Origin: Triplophysa rosa | Taxonomy: Eukaryota > Chordata > Actinopteri > Cypriniformes > Nemacheilidae | Reading direction: 5' to 3' | Length of the DNA stretch: 64,000 nt | Assembly: GCF_024868665.1 (NCBI RefSeq) | Contig: NC_079902.1 | Location: forward strand, 17,971,450-18,035,449 | Shown here: one piece after another, positions 13,205 through 35,500 of the stretch | Layout of the letters: the number at the start of each line of letters is the position of its first letter | Numbering within the stretch: position 1 is the first letter of the stretch | The notes under the pieces: generated by a model | Told to the model about the DNA's origin: nothing | Seen by the model: only the letters and a program-made list of their open reading frames with translations | Database searches by the model: none | Translations under genes and position numbers: made by a program

Positions 13205-13628
13205 TTAAAGGGATACTTCACCCAAAAATGAAAATTCTGTAATCATTTAATCACCTTCGAGTTGTTCCAAATCTGTATAAAATTCTTTGTTCTGATGAAC
13301 ACAGAGAAAGATATTTGGAAGAATGCTTATTACCAGACAGATTTTGCCCCCCCATTGATTACCACAGTAGGAAAAAAAACAATGGTAGTTAAAAGTGCCC
13401 CAGAACTGTTTGCTATCCAACATTCTTGAAAATTTATTTTGTGTTCAACAGCACAAAAAATTATAATGTAATTTTTCATACTATGGTAGTCAATTGGAGG
13501 CAAAATCTGTCTGGTTACAAGCATTCTTCCAAATATCTTTCTCTATGTAAATCAGAACAAAGAAATATATACAGATTTGGAACAACTCGATGACAGAATT
13601 TTCATTTTTGGGTGAAGTATCCCTTTAA
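13205..13628. mobile_element. TTAA-flanked fold-back MITE, both arms complete
   Basis: Ends are TTAAAGGGATACTTCACCC… and …GGGTGAAGTATCCCTTTAA. The left arm (gaaaattctgt, gttgttccaaatctgtat, agaaagatatttggaagaatg, ccagacagattttgcc) recurs inverted in the right arm, so about 180 bases per arm can pair. Confidence 0.88.
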
Positions 13629-15070
13629 GTTAGACCAAAATAACGACATCGTCCATCTCATATGTTGTCCATATTGTATCAGGCTGCTATAGGAGTGTGA
13701 GGAGATATTTTTAAGCCTCACATTGAACGGTTTATGGTCCTGTTTGATAATGCGTTGTCCGCCGTAACATTTATTCAACAATTTCCACAACACCGTTTCA
13801 ATCCTTCAAACGCAAGTGCCATTAGCATAGAAGAACGGAGGATTTCGCCACACCCGTATCGATACAACTGTCTCAATAGTTATTTTGTGAATTTGTATTT
13901 TTATATTGGACTTAAGTGTGACTTTTTGGACCGACCTGCTTTGTAATGAAACCGTGTCCCTCTTTTGTGGCTCCTCTTCACAAACCGGTGGTGGTTCATG
14001 AGCTTTGCCTGTGACTACAACTGTCGTATTGACGCTTCTTTATTTGATGGTGGAGTTTGTGCGTTAGTTTCCTTCTCCCCGTGGGAGAGCACGTTTTGTA
14101 CAGCGTGTCTGCGCAACGTGTGTCGTCTGCATGTGCATGTGAGCTAAGGATGCGTGTTTGTGTAACGTTACGTGCGGCCGTGCGAGCATATGTCTCGATC
14201 CCTTCGGTATGCATGTCCATTTATTGTTTTAAGGTCGGTCTCTTGGTGAATCGCCCTGTTTGCTTGAGAGACTCGAAATGGTTGAGAATGTGTGAAGTCC
14301 TGTTGGTCTGATTGTGTGGTGCTGCTTGTTTTGTTCGTCTGCACGACTCCAGGTATACTAAGGTGAGCTATATGCAGATGCATGGCCCTGTATGTTAACA
14401 GGTGTGTGTGCAGGTTTAAGTGTGTGAGTCTCTTTATGTATCTCTGTTCGTATGAAGCTCTGCTAAAGCTTGACCGGAGATGTTGCACAGTGCACTCTTT
14501 TAATAGTTTATGTGATTAATATCTTCTATCTACTTGATTATCAGTTGCAATATTATTTATCTTGGATGGATGTATATGTTTGTTATTTAGTTTCCGATCT
14601 CAGTGCAACTCTTCTTCTTCTTCAAGCCGATATGTCTTTTTTTACACAACAAGAATAGAAGGCTACATTTATGGTAATGTGCATTTTGTTTCTTAAGATG
14701 TGCTATTGATTGGTCTGTTTGTTTGTTGTGGGTCGTCTCACTGGTTCTAACGCTGAATTTATGGCCCTCTGATGTTACGTACAGTATGTATGACGTGACA
14801 TAGAGGCTCGGACTGTTGCTTTCTGAAATGTCGTCTGTCGAAGTGATGCATGAATGGAAAATCATTCTTCGGTTAAGCCTAAATGTTAATTGTAAGCCTC
14901 TAGTGTCGGTCACTTTAAAGAATGAAAATGCACTTTGGTTTGAATTCTCTATTGGGTGTTTTGTTTTGCTTTTAAATCTTTCGTTTATGTCTTTTTGTTC
15001 AACGATTGTTTAGCATGTTGGAACTGCAAACTTTTAAGTGTCGTCTTTAACTGCCATAAAGGACTACTGA

Positions 15071-15076
15071 AATAAA
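15071..15076 (+). promoter_or_regulatory. Candidate poly(A) signal of atp8a1
   Basis: An AATAAA hexamer 2.8 kb after the atp8a1 stop, upstream of the convergent shisa3 3' end. Assigned by position only. Confidence 0.45.
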
Positions 15077-15938
15077 CATTGCAACCGAAGCTCTTCTTTC
15101 TAATTTCCTTTTTTAGATATTCAAGTTATATTATTATTGAAACAATAATGTACCAGAAGTCGAATTACTGATCATATGTTAACAAGATATTGCCAGTACA
15201 GATCAACTGACTCTCCAACAGGGATTCATTGAACACAAGGTTTGGCAATAATCTCTACTGTTTCCATACCATGAATTCCAAAAAGTATAAAGCTTTCCTG
15301 TCTAGACCAATGCAGGTCGAGCATTAATTGCAAAAGCGTTATATTATTCTGAAACCTGTTGTACATGGTTAAATCTCTGCTATATGTGTTTTTCACTTAT
15401 AAGAAGGCTATAAGAGAGCACTTATTTGTTGTCATTACATTATTATTTTTAATAATGGTTAAACTCTTAAAATGCTATTACAACACAATCTGAGTTTGAA
15501 TATTTGTTGATCATAAGTAAGTTTTAGCTTTTACTCTCTGATACAGAATACAGCAGTCAAGTATAGGAATATACTAGTACCATAGTACTGTATTTATCAT
15601 CTGTGTTGTGCAGAATTTTCAGTCAAATTTCTTTGATATCGCTACTCTAAATGATCACATCAATCTAAACAGAAAAAGGCAGTGATATGTCAGTACTATT
15701 TAAATAGATGGCATCACTGTTGTAGTTATGATATATAATATATCATCACTGTGATGTTGGTCAGTGACGTAATAGAATTGTTATTCCAATAACAGCAGTT
15801 GATTTATGTTGGTTATTTGTAAATCTATCCAGAGATTGTGTGCCTAGACATATTCAAGACTCCATATGTAAGAATGACTAAAATTTCCCCATTCTGACTA
15901 ACAGGATTTGGGAATGTAATTGATTCTTAATAGACGTT
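15077..15938. other. Intergenic spacer between convergent atp8a1 and shisa3
   Basis: AT-rich, 0.86 kb, and no gene or clear repeat seen. Confidence 0.6.
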
Positions 15939-15944
15939 TTTATT
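15939..15944 (-). promoter_or_regulatory. Candidate poly(A) signal of shisa3
   Basis: TTTATT on the + strand is AATAAA on the minus strand. It lies 1.1 kb after the shisa3 stop, so 15939-17032 would be its 3' UTR. Positional inference. Confidence 0.4.
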
Positions 15945-17032
15945 TAAGTGATTTCTTTAAGGTTTCTTTAAATGTGTCATCCACATCCTTTTCGATCTGA
16001 AATATTGGGAAAACTGTTTTTGTAACGAAGCGATTAGTCAAAAGAACCACAGGTCAAAGGGAAAAAATGGTTTAATTTAACTTGAAAACACTGTTGGTTA
16101 GTGAATTTAATACTTAGTTAAAGGCCCCCTCTGCTACCCCATGATGTCGTTCCAGGTGGTCTGTACATTTATAAACACACGGCCATTTACAAAACCTCGC
16201 CCATAAAATATAACAAATACAAAATGTTTTGCCAATGTAAGTCGATAATGGCTTTCAGATTGTTACAAATTATACAAAATGGAAGCTTTCACCAGAACAT
16301 CGAAAATAGAAACTGTCCTAGCGATAGCTGTGTTTCATTCATTTGAAGTTAAGAACAGAATGTGGTCCGTGGTGTCCATTTATGAAGCAAATATAATAAA
16401 CAAGCGCTTTGCCTGTTTCCCTTGGACAAAATAATCTTTGTCTTGTAATTAAATCTTTAATCTGATCCTATCAGAAAATACAAGCAACAAGCATTCCTAG
16501 AAATCCACCATTTCCTAGAAGGCACTGTTTGTGTGCCCTACCCCTAAAATGGGGCTGAGATTGTCGAGAAACATTTTTTCACAATTCCTTATTGTGAATT
16601 AATGATCCAGCAAGATGTCACATAAGACTGGTATTTTCCAACATTAGAGAACTCTTTATCATGTAAACAGACCGAAAGTGCATAAGAGATATGATGAATA
16701 GTAGACGTATGTGCTTTGAAGTAAGCATCCAAGTTCTAGTATCGTATGCTCTGCTATCCAAGACTTAAATGTTTGTCTCATTCCAGCCAACATTTTGTTC
16801 TTTGCGTTACTGCAAAGCCATACCTCAAGCTCGACTATCTAGCCAGTCATAGCTGCCTGGAGCACCCACACAGCTCTCTTTAATTCCAGTTGCAGTCCCA
16901 CAAGTGCCAATCTCGCTCGCTGAAAGATGTATCGGGCCTGTAATATGAGTCTACAACAACACCATTGTAAAAGTCTGGCTCTTTGGTGTCCATCTCCGTT
17001 TATGCATTTCCCAGCAACCAACAAGCCCCAGG

Positions 17033-27024
<9,992 letters not shown>

Positions 27025-29597
27025 AAAAGCATCATCGGTCTTCAGCTTTCAGTTCCCTCTATGGTTCACAATGCATAGAGTGAAAGGACAGCACTTATGT
27101 GATGGTTAAGGTCTTTTTTTAATGTGTGGCTGAATATAATTCTTATTCCTTCCTGTGATTTCCTGATTCAGCAGTAAACATCCCAGGGAGTTCACACCTA
27201 CCCAATCATTTTAAATCACGTGTGGGACTCTTCCATGATGTTTTGTTTGACTGTGTGTTAAGCAGTGGACAATGGCTTCATTCGACAAAAATCAGGTTTA
27301 TTGTGTGCTCCATTTAATATCTGTTTTCTGAGTTGTTTCAATGAATGTGATTCATTATAGCAACATGAATGTATTCCGTTATTTTACTTCATTGTAAATA
27401 AGGAGAGCTTCCATCAGACTTTATGTTCATAGAAATGAGGTGCTATTATAACGTTCAGTTATTTTCTAATATATATTACATTTAAAGTGCCACCCATTAT
27501 TTGATCATATGATGGTGAATTATCTGTGATGTTTATTAAAAAAACTGTGACGTTGCAAGAAACAGTATCATAGTGGCTGCAGGATAAAACACTGGATTAT
27601 CAACTTGTCGGCATTTGTGACTGTGGAGATGAATCTGTAATGTATTGTTTGTTGGGTGGCTTCCTAATGTTTACTCTGACTATACAGAAAAGGAAGCTGT
27701 GTTGTTTGTAACCTGTGTTGATTCAAGTTTGTCAAGAATTAAGCCTAAACACTTTATTCTATTCTGTGGGGCCGTAAAATATGCCCAATTGGTTCAATTT
27801 TGTTTACTGCATAAATGAAATGCCTTAAAAAGAGAACCACTATGAATTACATAAACTGCCAATTCAGATGTTGATAATCTCTTGGTATTCCTGCTACATC
27901 AATGGCCTCATGCTGTTTGTTGGTTTGAAAACTGACGGTCTTTCTTTTTTTAAATGCCTTAGAGAGGTTAAGATATGCTATAGCAGAATGTCTCTGTCTG
28001 TTCAAACTGTTCTGGTCAATGTAGAATGTCTGTGGAAATCAGTCAAAAGCAACAATACATTTCGATGAAATTTTTTCTCCAGTTTGCTGGTGGTGGGGAA
28101 ACCCCGGCATTTAAAATCGAGTCATCTCAAAACCCCCTAATGATGTGGGAGTTTCATATCTAAAGCACCATGCATCTGCAACTAATAATACCAACTTTGC
28201 CCCCACTGTGGAAAAATGAAGTTTTCATTCTTGGATTCAGGTTTAAAGGCCAGGGTTTCCCAGTTATTAGAATGTAGATGGAAGTAGTATTAAGTCTTTA
28301 AATTAATTTCTTCCCATGTTGCAGTTGCCTTTGACTACCAGACAAAAGTCTCTGTTGTAACCTGTTGTGATTGTACAAATAGTGATTGGAAGTTGTCTTC
28401 TAATCTATACAAAGGACATGTCAACACTGTGAATCCCGTCAAATGTATTAAGACTGTTTTTGCCACTTGCCAACAAACTTCTGTTTGCCCTTTATGTAAT
28501 GTGGACACAAATGGCAAAAGACAATGAAGCGTTTCAACAATGTCATCTGTGTTCTGATTTAATACAAACTTGTCCATTAATTCCAGACATTGAACAATAG
28601 ATGGCAGCAGACAACCACACAGCCAGCCGTTACAAAGTCTCGTGAAACCAGTTCAAAGGCTGTCAAATTCACAAATTCAGGGTGAATAATTCCCTATATC
28701 TGCCGAGTGCTCGTGCTGTATACATATTGTCTTACATTGCAATGTATGCAGAAGATGCGCCACGTTGCTTTTATAGTTTTCTTATAACGTTAATAGTCTT
28801 AAAATGTTGATAATAACGGTGATTACAGACGTATTTTATGACACTTGGTCCACTGTTTATTGTTTCATTGCAGGCGTCAGGGATTGCGCAATTTCAATCA
28901 GCGGTTTAAAAACATGTTGTTTTGGGCAGCATTAACCACATGATTCAGTATTTTTCTCATGAGAGACCAAACAGACATTATCGCGTGTTGTGCTGTGGAC
29001 CCCACCCCTGCAACACACACACAGACCCATCATCATCATCATCATCACTGCACCGCACCGCGACTGCGTCCAGCGTGGAAAAGTTTGTTTCTCACTCTCA
29101 TTTCCCGCCCACTTCACGTTTCGCAGTCAGCGTGGAGCTTAGATTGTTTCCCTCTGCTTGATATTGTTACTATCATAAAGTTGTATGTGAATCAAACGCT
29201 AATATAAAACCGCTGCATAATTTAGGGCTGCCTTTCTCTTTAATTCCGCAGGAGACTTTATTGCGGAGCCCCACAAAATGTTGGAGGGCGGGTCGCGCTC
29301 GCGCAGCACTCGCAGTGAGTTGTCAAAAATCTGTTGCGGTGGTCCACAACCTTCATTATAGTAACCTTTCGTGAGTTGTATCCTGCGAGTAGTTTTTATT
29401 AGCGTTAAGACTCCTTCGTCTTCCGCATTGGTCGTTTTACCCAGAGGATAATGCAGAGATTTGGTGGTCGCGTGACCGCACTCACTGCAACTTCGAGCGG
29501 CGGATAGGCGCAAGGGCGCGGGTAGTGCATAGTTATCCAGTGCGCAAGTGTCACTCTGCGTGGATAATCCCAAACAACTGCGTCTCCGACCGCAGGG
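27025..29597. other. bend4 3' region, intergenic DNA and rab11fip5 5' region
   Basis: The first part is AT-rich and presumably the bend4 3' UTR. I saw no clear AATAAA, only ATTAAA-like variants. The last 150 bases before 29598 are GC- and CpG-rich, fitting a rab11fip5 promoter/5' UTR. A (CAT)n run lies at about 29029-29047. No further gene is supported. Confidence 0.55.
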
Positions 29598-32500
29598 ATG
29601 CCTCTGATCAGCCTGGACGACGATGATCAGAGATGGGTCCCGACGCACGTCAACGTGACCGTCCTGCGCGCGAGGGGTCTGCGGACGAAGGGCAAGCAAG
29701 GCAGTCGATACGTTTACACTATCATCCAGGTGGGTAAGGAGAAGTACAACACCGGCCTGGTGGAGAAGGCAGAGGAGCCGCAGTGGAACGAAGAGAGCTC
29801 GTTCGAGATGCCGCCCGGTTTGCTGGAGGCTGGAGGGACGAGCGCGTACCCGGCCGGGAGCAGCAACCTGGTGTTCACCGTCATGCATCGAGTGCTCATC
29901 GGTCTGGACGTGTTTCTCGGTCAGACTATTGTTCCGTTGGACAAAGTTTTCCAGGAGGGGATGTGTCCCAGAAACGAGTGAGTATTAGTGCTAAAAATAG
30001 GCCCTGGTGGTCCGTGGCCTTCACACAACAAGTAGTATGACTGTACCATGTTAATACTGTGGTACTTTGATACAGTAGATGTAATGGTATAAAATGATTG
30101 TCATATGTGCCATCCCTTACTAAATGAACCATTGTTTAACTTCAGTAACCATGCTTTTAGGTTTTATTTGTAGTAAAACAGTACAGTAACTGCAAACTAA
30201 CCATGCTTTTGCTACTGCAACCATAGTTTAAGCAGGATATTTGTAATAAAACTGTGGTTAAACAAACTGTAATCATTTCACCAGAAAATATGGCTAACGC
30301 ACTTTTACTGTGATAAAACTAATGTTGTTGTTTTTTCTAATAGTTACAATAAACGTTTTAAGTGTATAGTCATATAAGCCTTCCTTGTTTTTCATATGAT
30401 ATGGTCATGAGATATTTCACACAAGCATGCCAAAACCCTGAGCCGATGGTTTTGGGAGGAAGGATTTCTAGGCACTTATTTCACAGTTGAACAGACATTC
30501 GCATAACAGAATTACAGGAAGATTCTTTGGCCAACCCTCAAATTGCAAACAGCTCTTACATATTGGTATTGAATGTACCTTTTAAGGTAATGCAAGGCAG
30601 CAGAAGCCACGCAAGCATTTCTTGGGAAGTGGAAATCCAAGAATGCCACAGTGATGGGATATCTTTTTTCTATGGACACAACAGCAGCATACTTCCAAAG
30701 GCATGCCGCGTCTAGTTCTTGTCAGTATGCTTGCATAGTCCTGGCTGGCGCAGAACCGTGCCTCCGCAGGCAGTACCAGCGTGTTACACAATACTCGGAG
30801 TCTAAACTGAAGCACAATAAATACATTACTGCGTTTTAACAGACATAAATCTGTGAATCTTGCGCTATTTTGTGTTCGTAGACCAAATAAGAAATGAAAT
30901 TCAGTGCCACTCAGTGAGACTGTTATTAGGGCCAGTGAATCATTTCATGGAAGTGGAGGACATAGATGAGGCTGGCTGAAGCCTCTATAAACAAGTGAGA
31001 AAGGAAGTCAGTGAGGCATGCTGACCAACAATAACATTGTTATTGTCATATTTGATACGCCTTCCTTTATTCCCACGTCCGTGTTTAACTCAGAAGTGTG
31101 TAGTATACAACCTGCAAAACTTGCAAATGCAAAGATTGTGTTTAAGAACAAAACTAAAACTGTGATCCTTATTAAATAATCATCCAGACCATCTTAAAAG
31201 CCACCTAGCAACCACTAAGAACACCCTAGCAACTGTTCAAGCAACACCCTAGCAACCAGCCGGAACACCCGTTAACACTCATTTTCTCATAACTCGTAAC
31301 TGTTTGTCTGAACAAACCTTTTCTTGCATCCAGTTCTCTCAGTTCTTTAAATCACATGGAGAGTTGGATGGAGAAATCCATACTGACTCATTAAATGTCA
31401 TTGTAGGCGTGAGGCTATTCTACACATCTGGCTTTAATTGAACAAAAACGTTGCACCTCTCTCTCTCTCTCTCTCACCCTCTGTGTCTGTCTTTTCTACC
31501 CTCTCCCAGTTTAAGATGTTTGTCTTGGCTCGCTGCACGTGTGCACACATGAGGTGCTTCGTGTTGTACCGGAAATGGAGGAAATAGTTTCACCACTGGA
31601 TTTCTCAGAGACAAAGGGGTTGTACCATTCACAGGGAATAACATTCGCTCAAGAGTCACTACAGTGTTGGTCATTTTTAGCCTTTGAGATATTCGGTTCA
31701 TTGTTATGCAGGAAATTGTAAGCCAGTGTTTTAAAAGATAAAGGAAAAGAATGAGAACATCAGTTTAAGAGTGAATCTAACATCTGGGTCTTACATCATT
31801 CCAACATCAGAAGAAATATAATTATATTAATCAAACTTGTATTGTGCATAAAGGTGAATGTTATATGGAAGACCTTCAAAAATATTGAGCTGCAATATAT
31901 AACTTTTTGGTTGAAAAATAAATAAAATAAGCAAGTACATAAAATCAAAGTGTTTCCCTTACTCCCTTGTGCAACAAAAAGCAGTAATGTTTTATAAGCT
32001 GTCGGGTACAATTTTGCCTTCAGATTGACATCATTCGACGTCAATCAAAGTAAAGATAAGTGTTTAAAGAAGCCTGCTATTTCATGTTTCAAACAGATAA
32101 AAAATGTGTCGATCCAAAAAACCTTGGATGCCCAGAAACAATATACTTTCAACTTGTGGTTTGTCTTAAAAAAAAACGACGCCATTATTTTTATAATAAA
32201 CTTAAATAAGCTTTTATCTCTTTTATTTCTGTCTGTATTTCAGGTGGCTTACGCTACACTCCAAGGTCGGTCGAAAAGAGAAAGAGCGAGGAGAGCTGCA
32301 GGTGACCGTTCAGTTCACTCGCAACAACATGACTGCTAGCATGTACGATCTCACCGTGAAGGACAAGCCTCGTTCAGCTTTTGGAAAGCTCAAGGATCGT
32401 GTCACAGGGAAAAAGAGAGGGGACGTAGAATCCTCCTCTGCCATTTTACCTGGCCGCTACGCTGCTCTGTCTGGGTCCGTGGGTCCACCCTTTGCAGGAG

Positions 32501-35500
32501 ATGGTGGACCGGATGAACCGGCTGAAGAGGAGGGGTTTGATGAACACAGGAGCAAGATGAAAGATTTCTTCCTGAAGGGGAAACTGCGTAAGAATTCTGA
32601 CACACGCTCTTGTTCGTCCTTGGCGTCGGACAGTAGCATGGCATCATCCGCCGGGGATCCATTTGTTCCGAAAGAGCTGTCCAAAACTCCCATATACAGC
32701 TGTAGAGTAATGGAGCCCTTCCGCGTGGACAGCGAAGGAGGGATAAAAGGTCAGGAATTTACAGATTTTATTACATTATGATAATTTAAATATCAAACAT
32801 GTCCTGCATACATTGTAAACCTTGCTTAATTCGGTAGAAATTCTGAAAGCGTGAACGTTTACAATAAGGCATTCAAAGCATTTCTCAAATGTCTGTTTGA
32901 GCCAACTGATCACGGCTTAACTCTTTCTCTACTTTGTAACCCTTTGTCTTCTTCTCCTTCAGTGATGACCCACAAGCGTGCACACAGCGATGAAGCCAGT
33001 AAGATCAACGGTGTTCCCCGGCCCAGTCCCGCCGTTGAAACCCTAAAAGGTCAGAGCACGGCGCTCTCCCAATCCACCATCTGCATCAACGGCAGCCATA
33101 TCTACTCATTCGAGCCTGTCAGCCCCAAAAGCCCAAGCTCCATCCCAGCCAAGCGTTCGCTGTTGGAGAAATGCGCACCTCTTTCTCGCTCTCTCCAGAA
33201 CCTCACCCGACGCGGCGAGGATTCGCAGAAGAGCGATGGAAGACGCTGTTCGGTTGAAAAGAGCAAGAAGGAAGACGGTGAGGCAGATGGTTCTATAAGT
33301 CAGACCACCTCAGAGGGGAAGCCAGCGCAGGCCGCTGGCCCTCCGACGGCGTCTTCTGGGGTCATGGAAGTGGTGGACAAAGGGAGAAAACTGAGGAAGA
33401 CCTTTTTTTCTAGTGGGAGGAGTGAGTCTTTCCCAGCCAAGCCAGAGCAGAGCCAGGTTTCTGTTCCGTTTGAAGGCAGACGTAGGGGATGGTTTGGCTC
33501 CGGTGACTCATACAACAAGCCAAGGTGAGTGAAGGCCAAGCAAGGCCATGAGGTTTTGTCTTACAGTCCAGAAGAGAAAATAAAGCATGTTTGCTAGGGC
33601 TAGTGTCTTTCACAAATAGCTTCTCCCTGTGACCTTTACGACCGACAGACATTTTTCCAAAGGAACTCATTGTTTTAGGGGAGTGGTTTTATATGCAAGC
33701 CTGCATTCTGATGCAACAGTATTGCAGAAGCGTTTTCCATCCCATTCGTTTGAATTGCACTTGGTCTGCAGAACATAGGTAGGTATTTTTCAAAGATCTC
33801 ATAAGAATTAAGTTACATAAATTCCAAAAAAATCCATGAAAGCGTAAAAATCATGAAAACAGCTATTTTTATAAGCCATTTTCACTTAATTCATTTACTT
33901 TTCAATATTTCATTTGTTTGTTCAGCAGCATTTTTGTTCACATCCAGTCATTTTATAGTTTACACCTAATTTATTTGGATTATTCTGAGTTTTAAAGGTG
34001 CAGTTTGTAACAATTTTGCAGTAAAATATCCAAAAACCACTAAGCTAGTTTTTGTTCAGCTGAGTACTTACAAAATCTCAAATGTTTCCAACTACTTGTA
34101 AATCGTGAGAAAATCGCCACTCTAAACAGTGACACGGGGCTGTGCAGTCGCCTGTCAATGGTGTCATATCCGCGTTCCCCTTTGTTACCGCCTTTACTGA
34201 CGTAGAAACTGCATGACAACAGTGTCGTGGACAAATGCGGAAGTAGTGTCTAGCGTCTAGAAAGCCACTAGCTTGTTTCGAGCAGTCACTTATTTATGTA
34301 TCACAATTATTCGCAACAATTATAAAACTTTACCTCATCTGCTAACATGATTTCTCATTCCCGTCTGATTGATGGCCATCAGCAGTGGAGTTGAAGACAA
34401 CAGATCCCATCATTCCACGCTCTTTCACAGCGTCATCAAGCTACGGCATTGTTGATGTTTTGATCGTGCGCCGCTACAGCGGCGTTTTTTACAAACTGCA
34501 CCTTTAAGATGACAACATTTCCGAATCCGCATTACGTACCAAGTTTTTTTATAAATGTTCCTGCTATAAAACAGTATTGATTTATGAACACAGATTGCAA
34601 GCTGGTTATGCCAGACACTTCCTGTCTGAAATAGCATCAGAGCAAAACATGAAGAGAGACTGTTATTCATCTATTAACATCTGTTTTTCTCTAATAGAGA
34701 AGAACAGTCTCTCACCCAACCTATAGCTAGATGTTATGGCCCGTTACACAGTATGACTAAGAGGACAACTTGTGCCTTCCCTCCACAGGCTGGGAGTCTC
34801 TCCTAAGGTAGAGAGCAGCTCAGACACAAACCCTTCTCCCCCCCTCTCTAACCCCCCCAGTCAGCCCCCATGCACTCTCCCTATCGGTTGCACTACCGGG
34901 TCAATGTCTCCCCCTAGTGGCGATCACTCCAACCCATTCACCTGCTCATCCCCGACACCACCTTCCATCTCCCCCTCCAACCCTTTCCTCACGCGACTAC
35001 AGCAGAATCCATTTTTCGAGGATCTTATTGCTGAAGAAGCACTGAAGTCTCCTGTTTACTGTTCTCCCAATTCTCACCCAGGCTTTCCCAGCCCCCTTCG
35101 TAACAAAATGTCTGCGATAAAGCGAGAGAGACCTAGGAGTATGGCCAGGCAGAGGTCTCTTCCAACCATTATGTCTGAAACACCAGACACGTCGGGTAAC
35201 TCAAACGCTAATCTAAACTATTCTCAGTCCGAGAGGGCCGGGCAAGACGATGACTTTAAGGCATTCGCCACCAGCCGCTTGAAATCACCAACGGGAACCC
35301 CAACTAGACCTCCATCAGCATCATGTGTACCAGATGTGAACCAGATGGTATATGTCAATAATAGGCCAGACAATCGTTTGAGAGTTGATGAAGTTGATAT
35401 GGATGTTCCAAAGCCATGGGATCTCCCTCCTTTACCGCCTCGTAGACCCGTGAGGAACCAGGTCGCAGGCAGGGAGAGATTCTCCGACAGCTGGTTAGAT

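Larger units (their letters stand above)
12274..15076 (+). other. Probable atp8a1 3' UTR
   Basis: The stretch from the stop codon to the AATAAA at 15071-15076. It contains a 424-bp hairpin element (13205-13628). No reading frame in it resembles a known protein. The extent is inferred from the polyadenylation hexamer only; an earlier cleavage site is possible. Confidence 0.5.

Noticed and set aside
29199..29888. 229-codon antisense frame over rab11fip5 exon 1
   Set aside because: It is the shadow of the GC-rich C2-domain exon and promoter, with no family resemblance.
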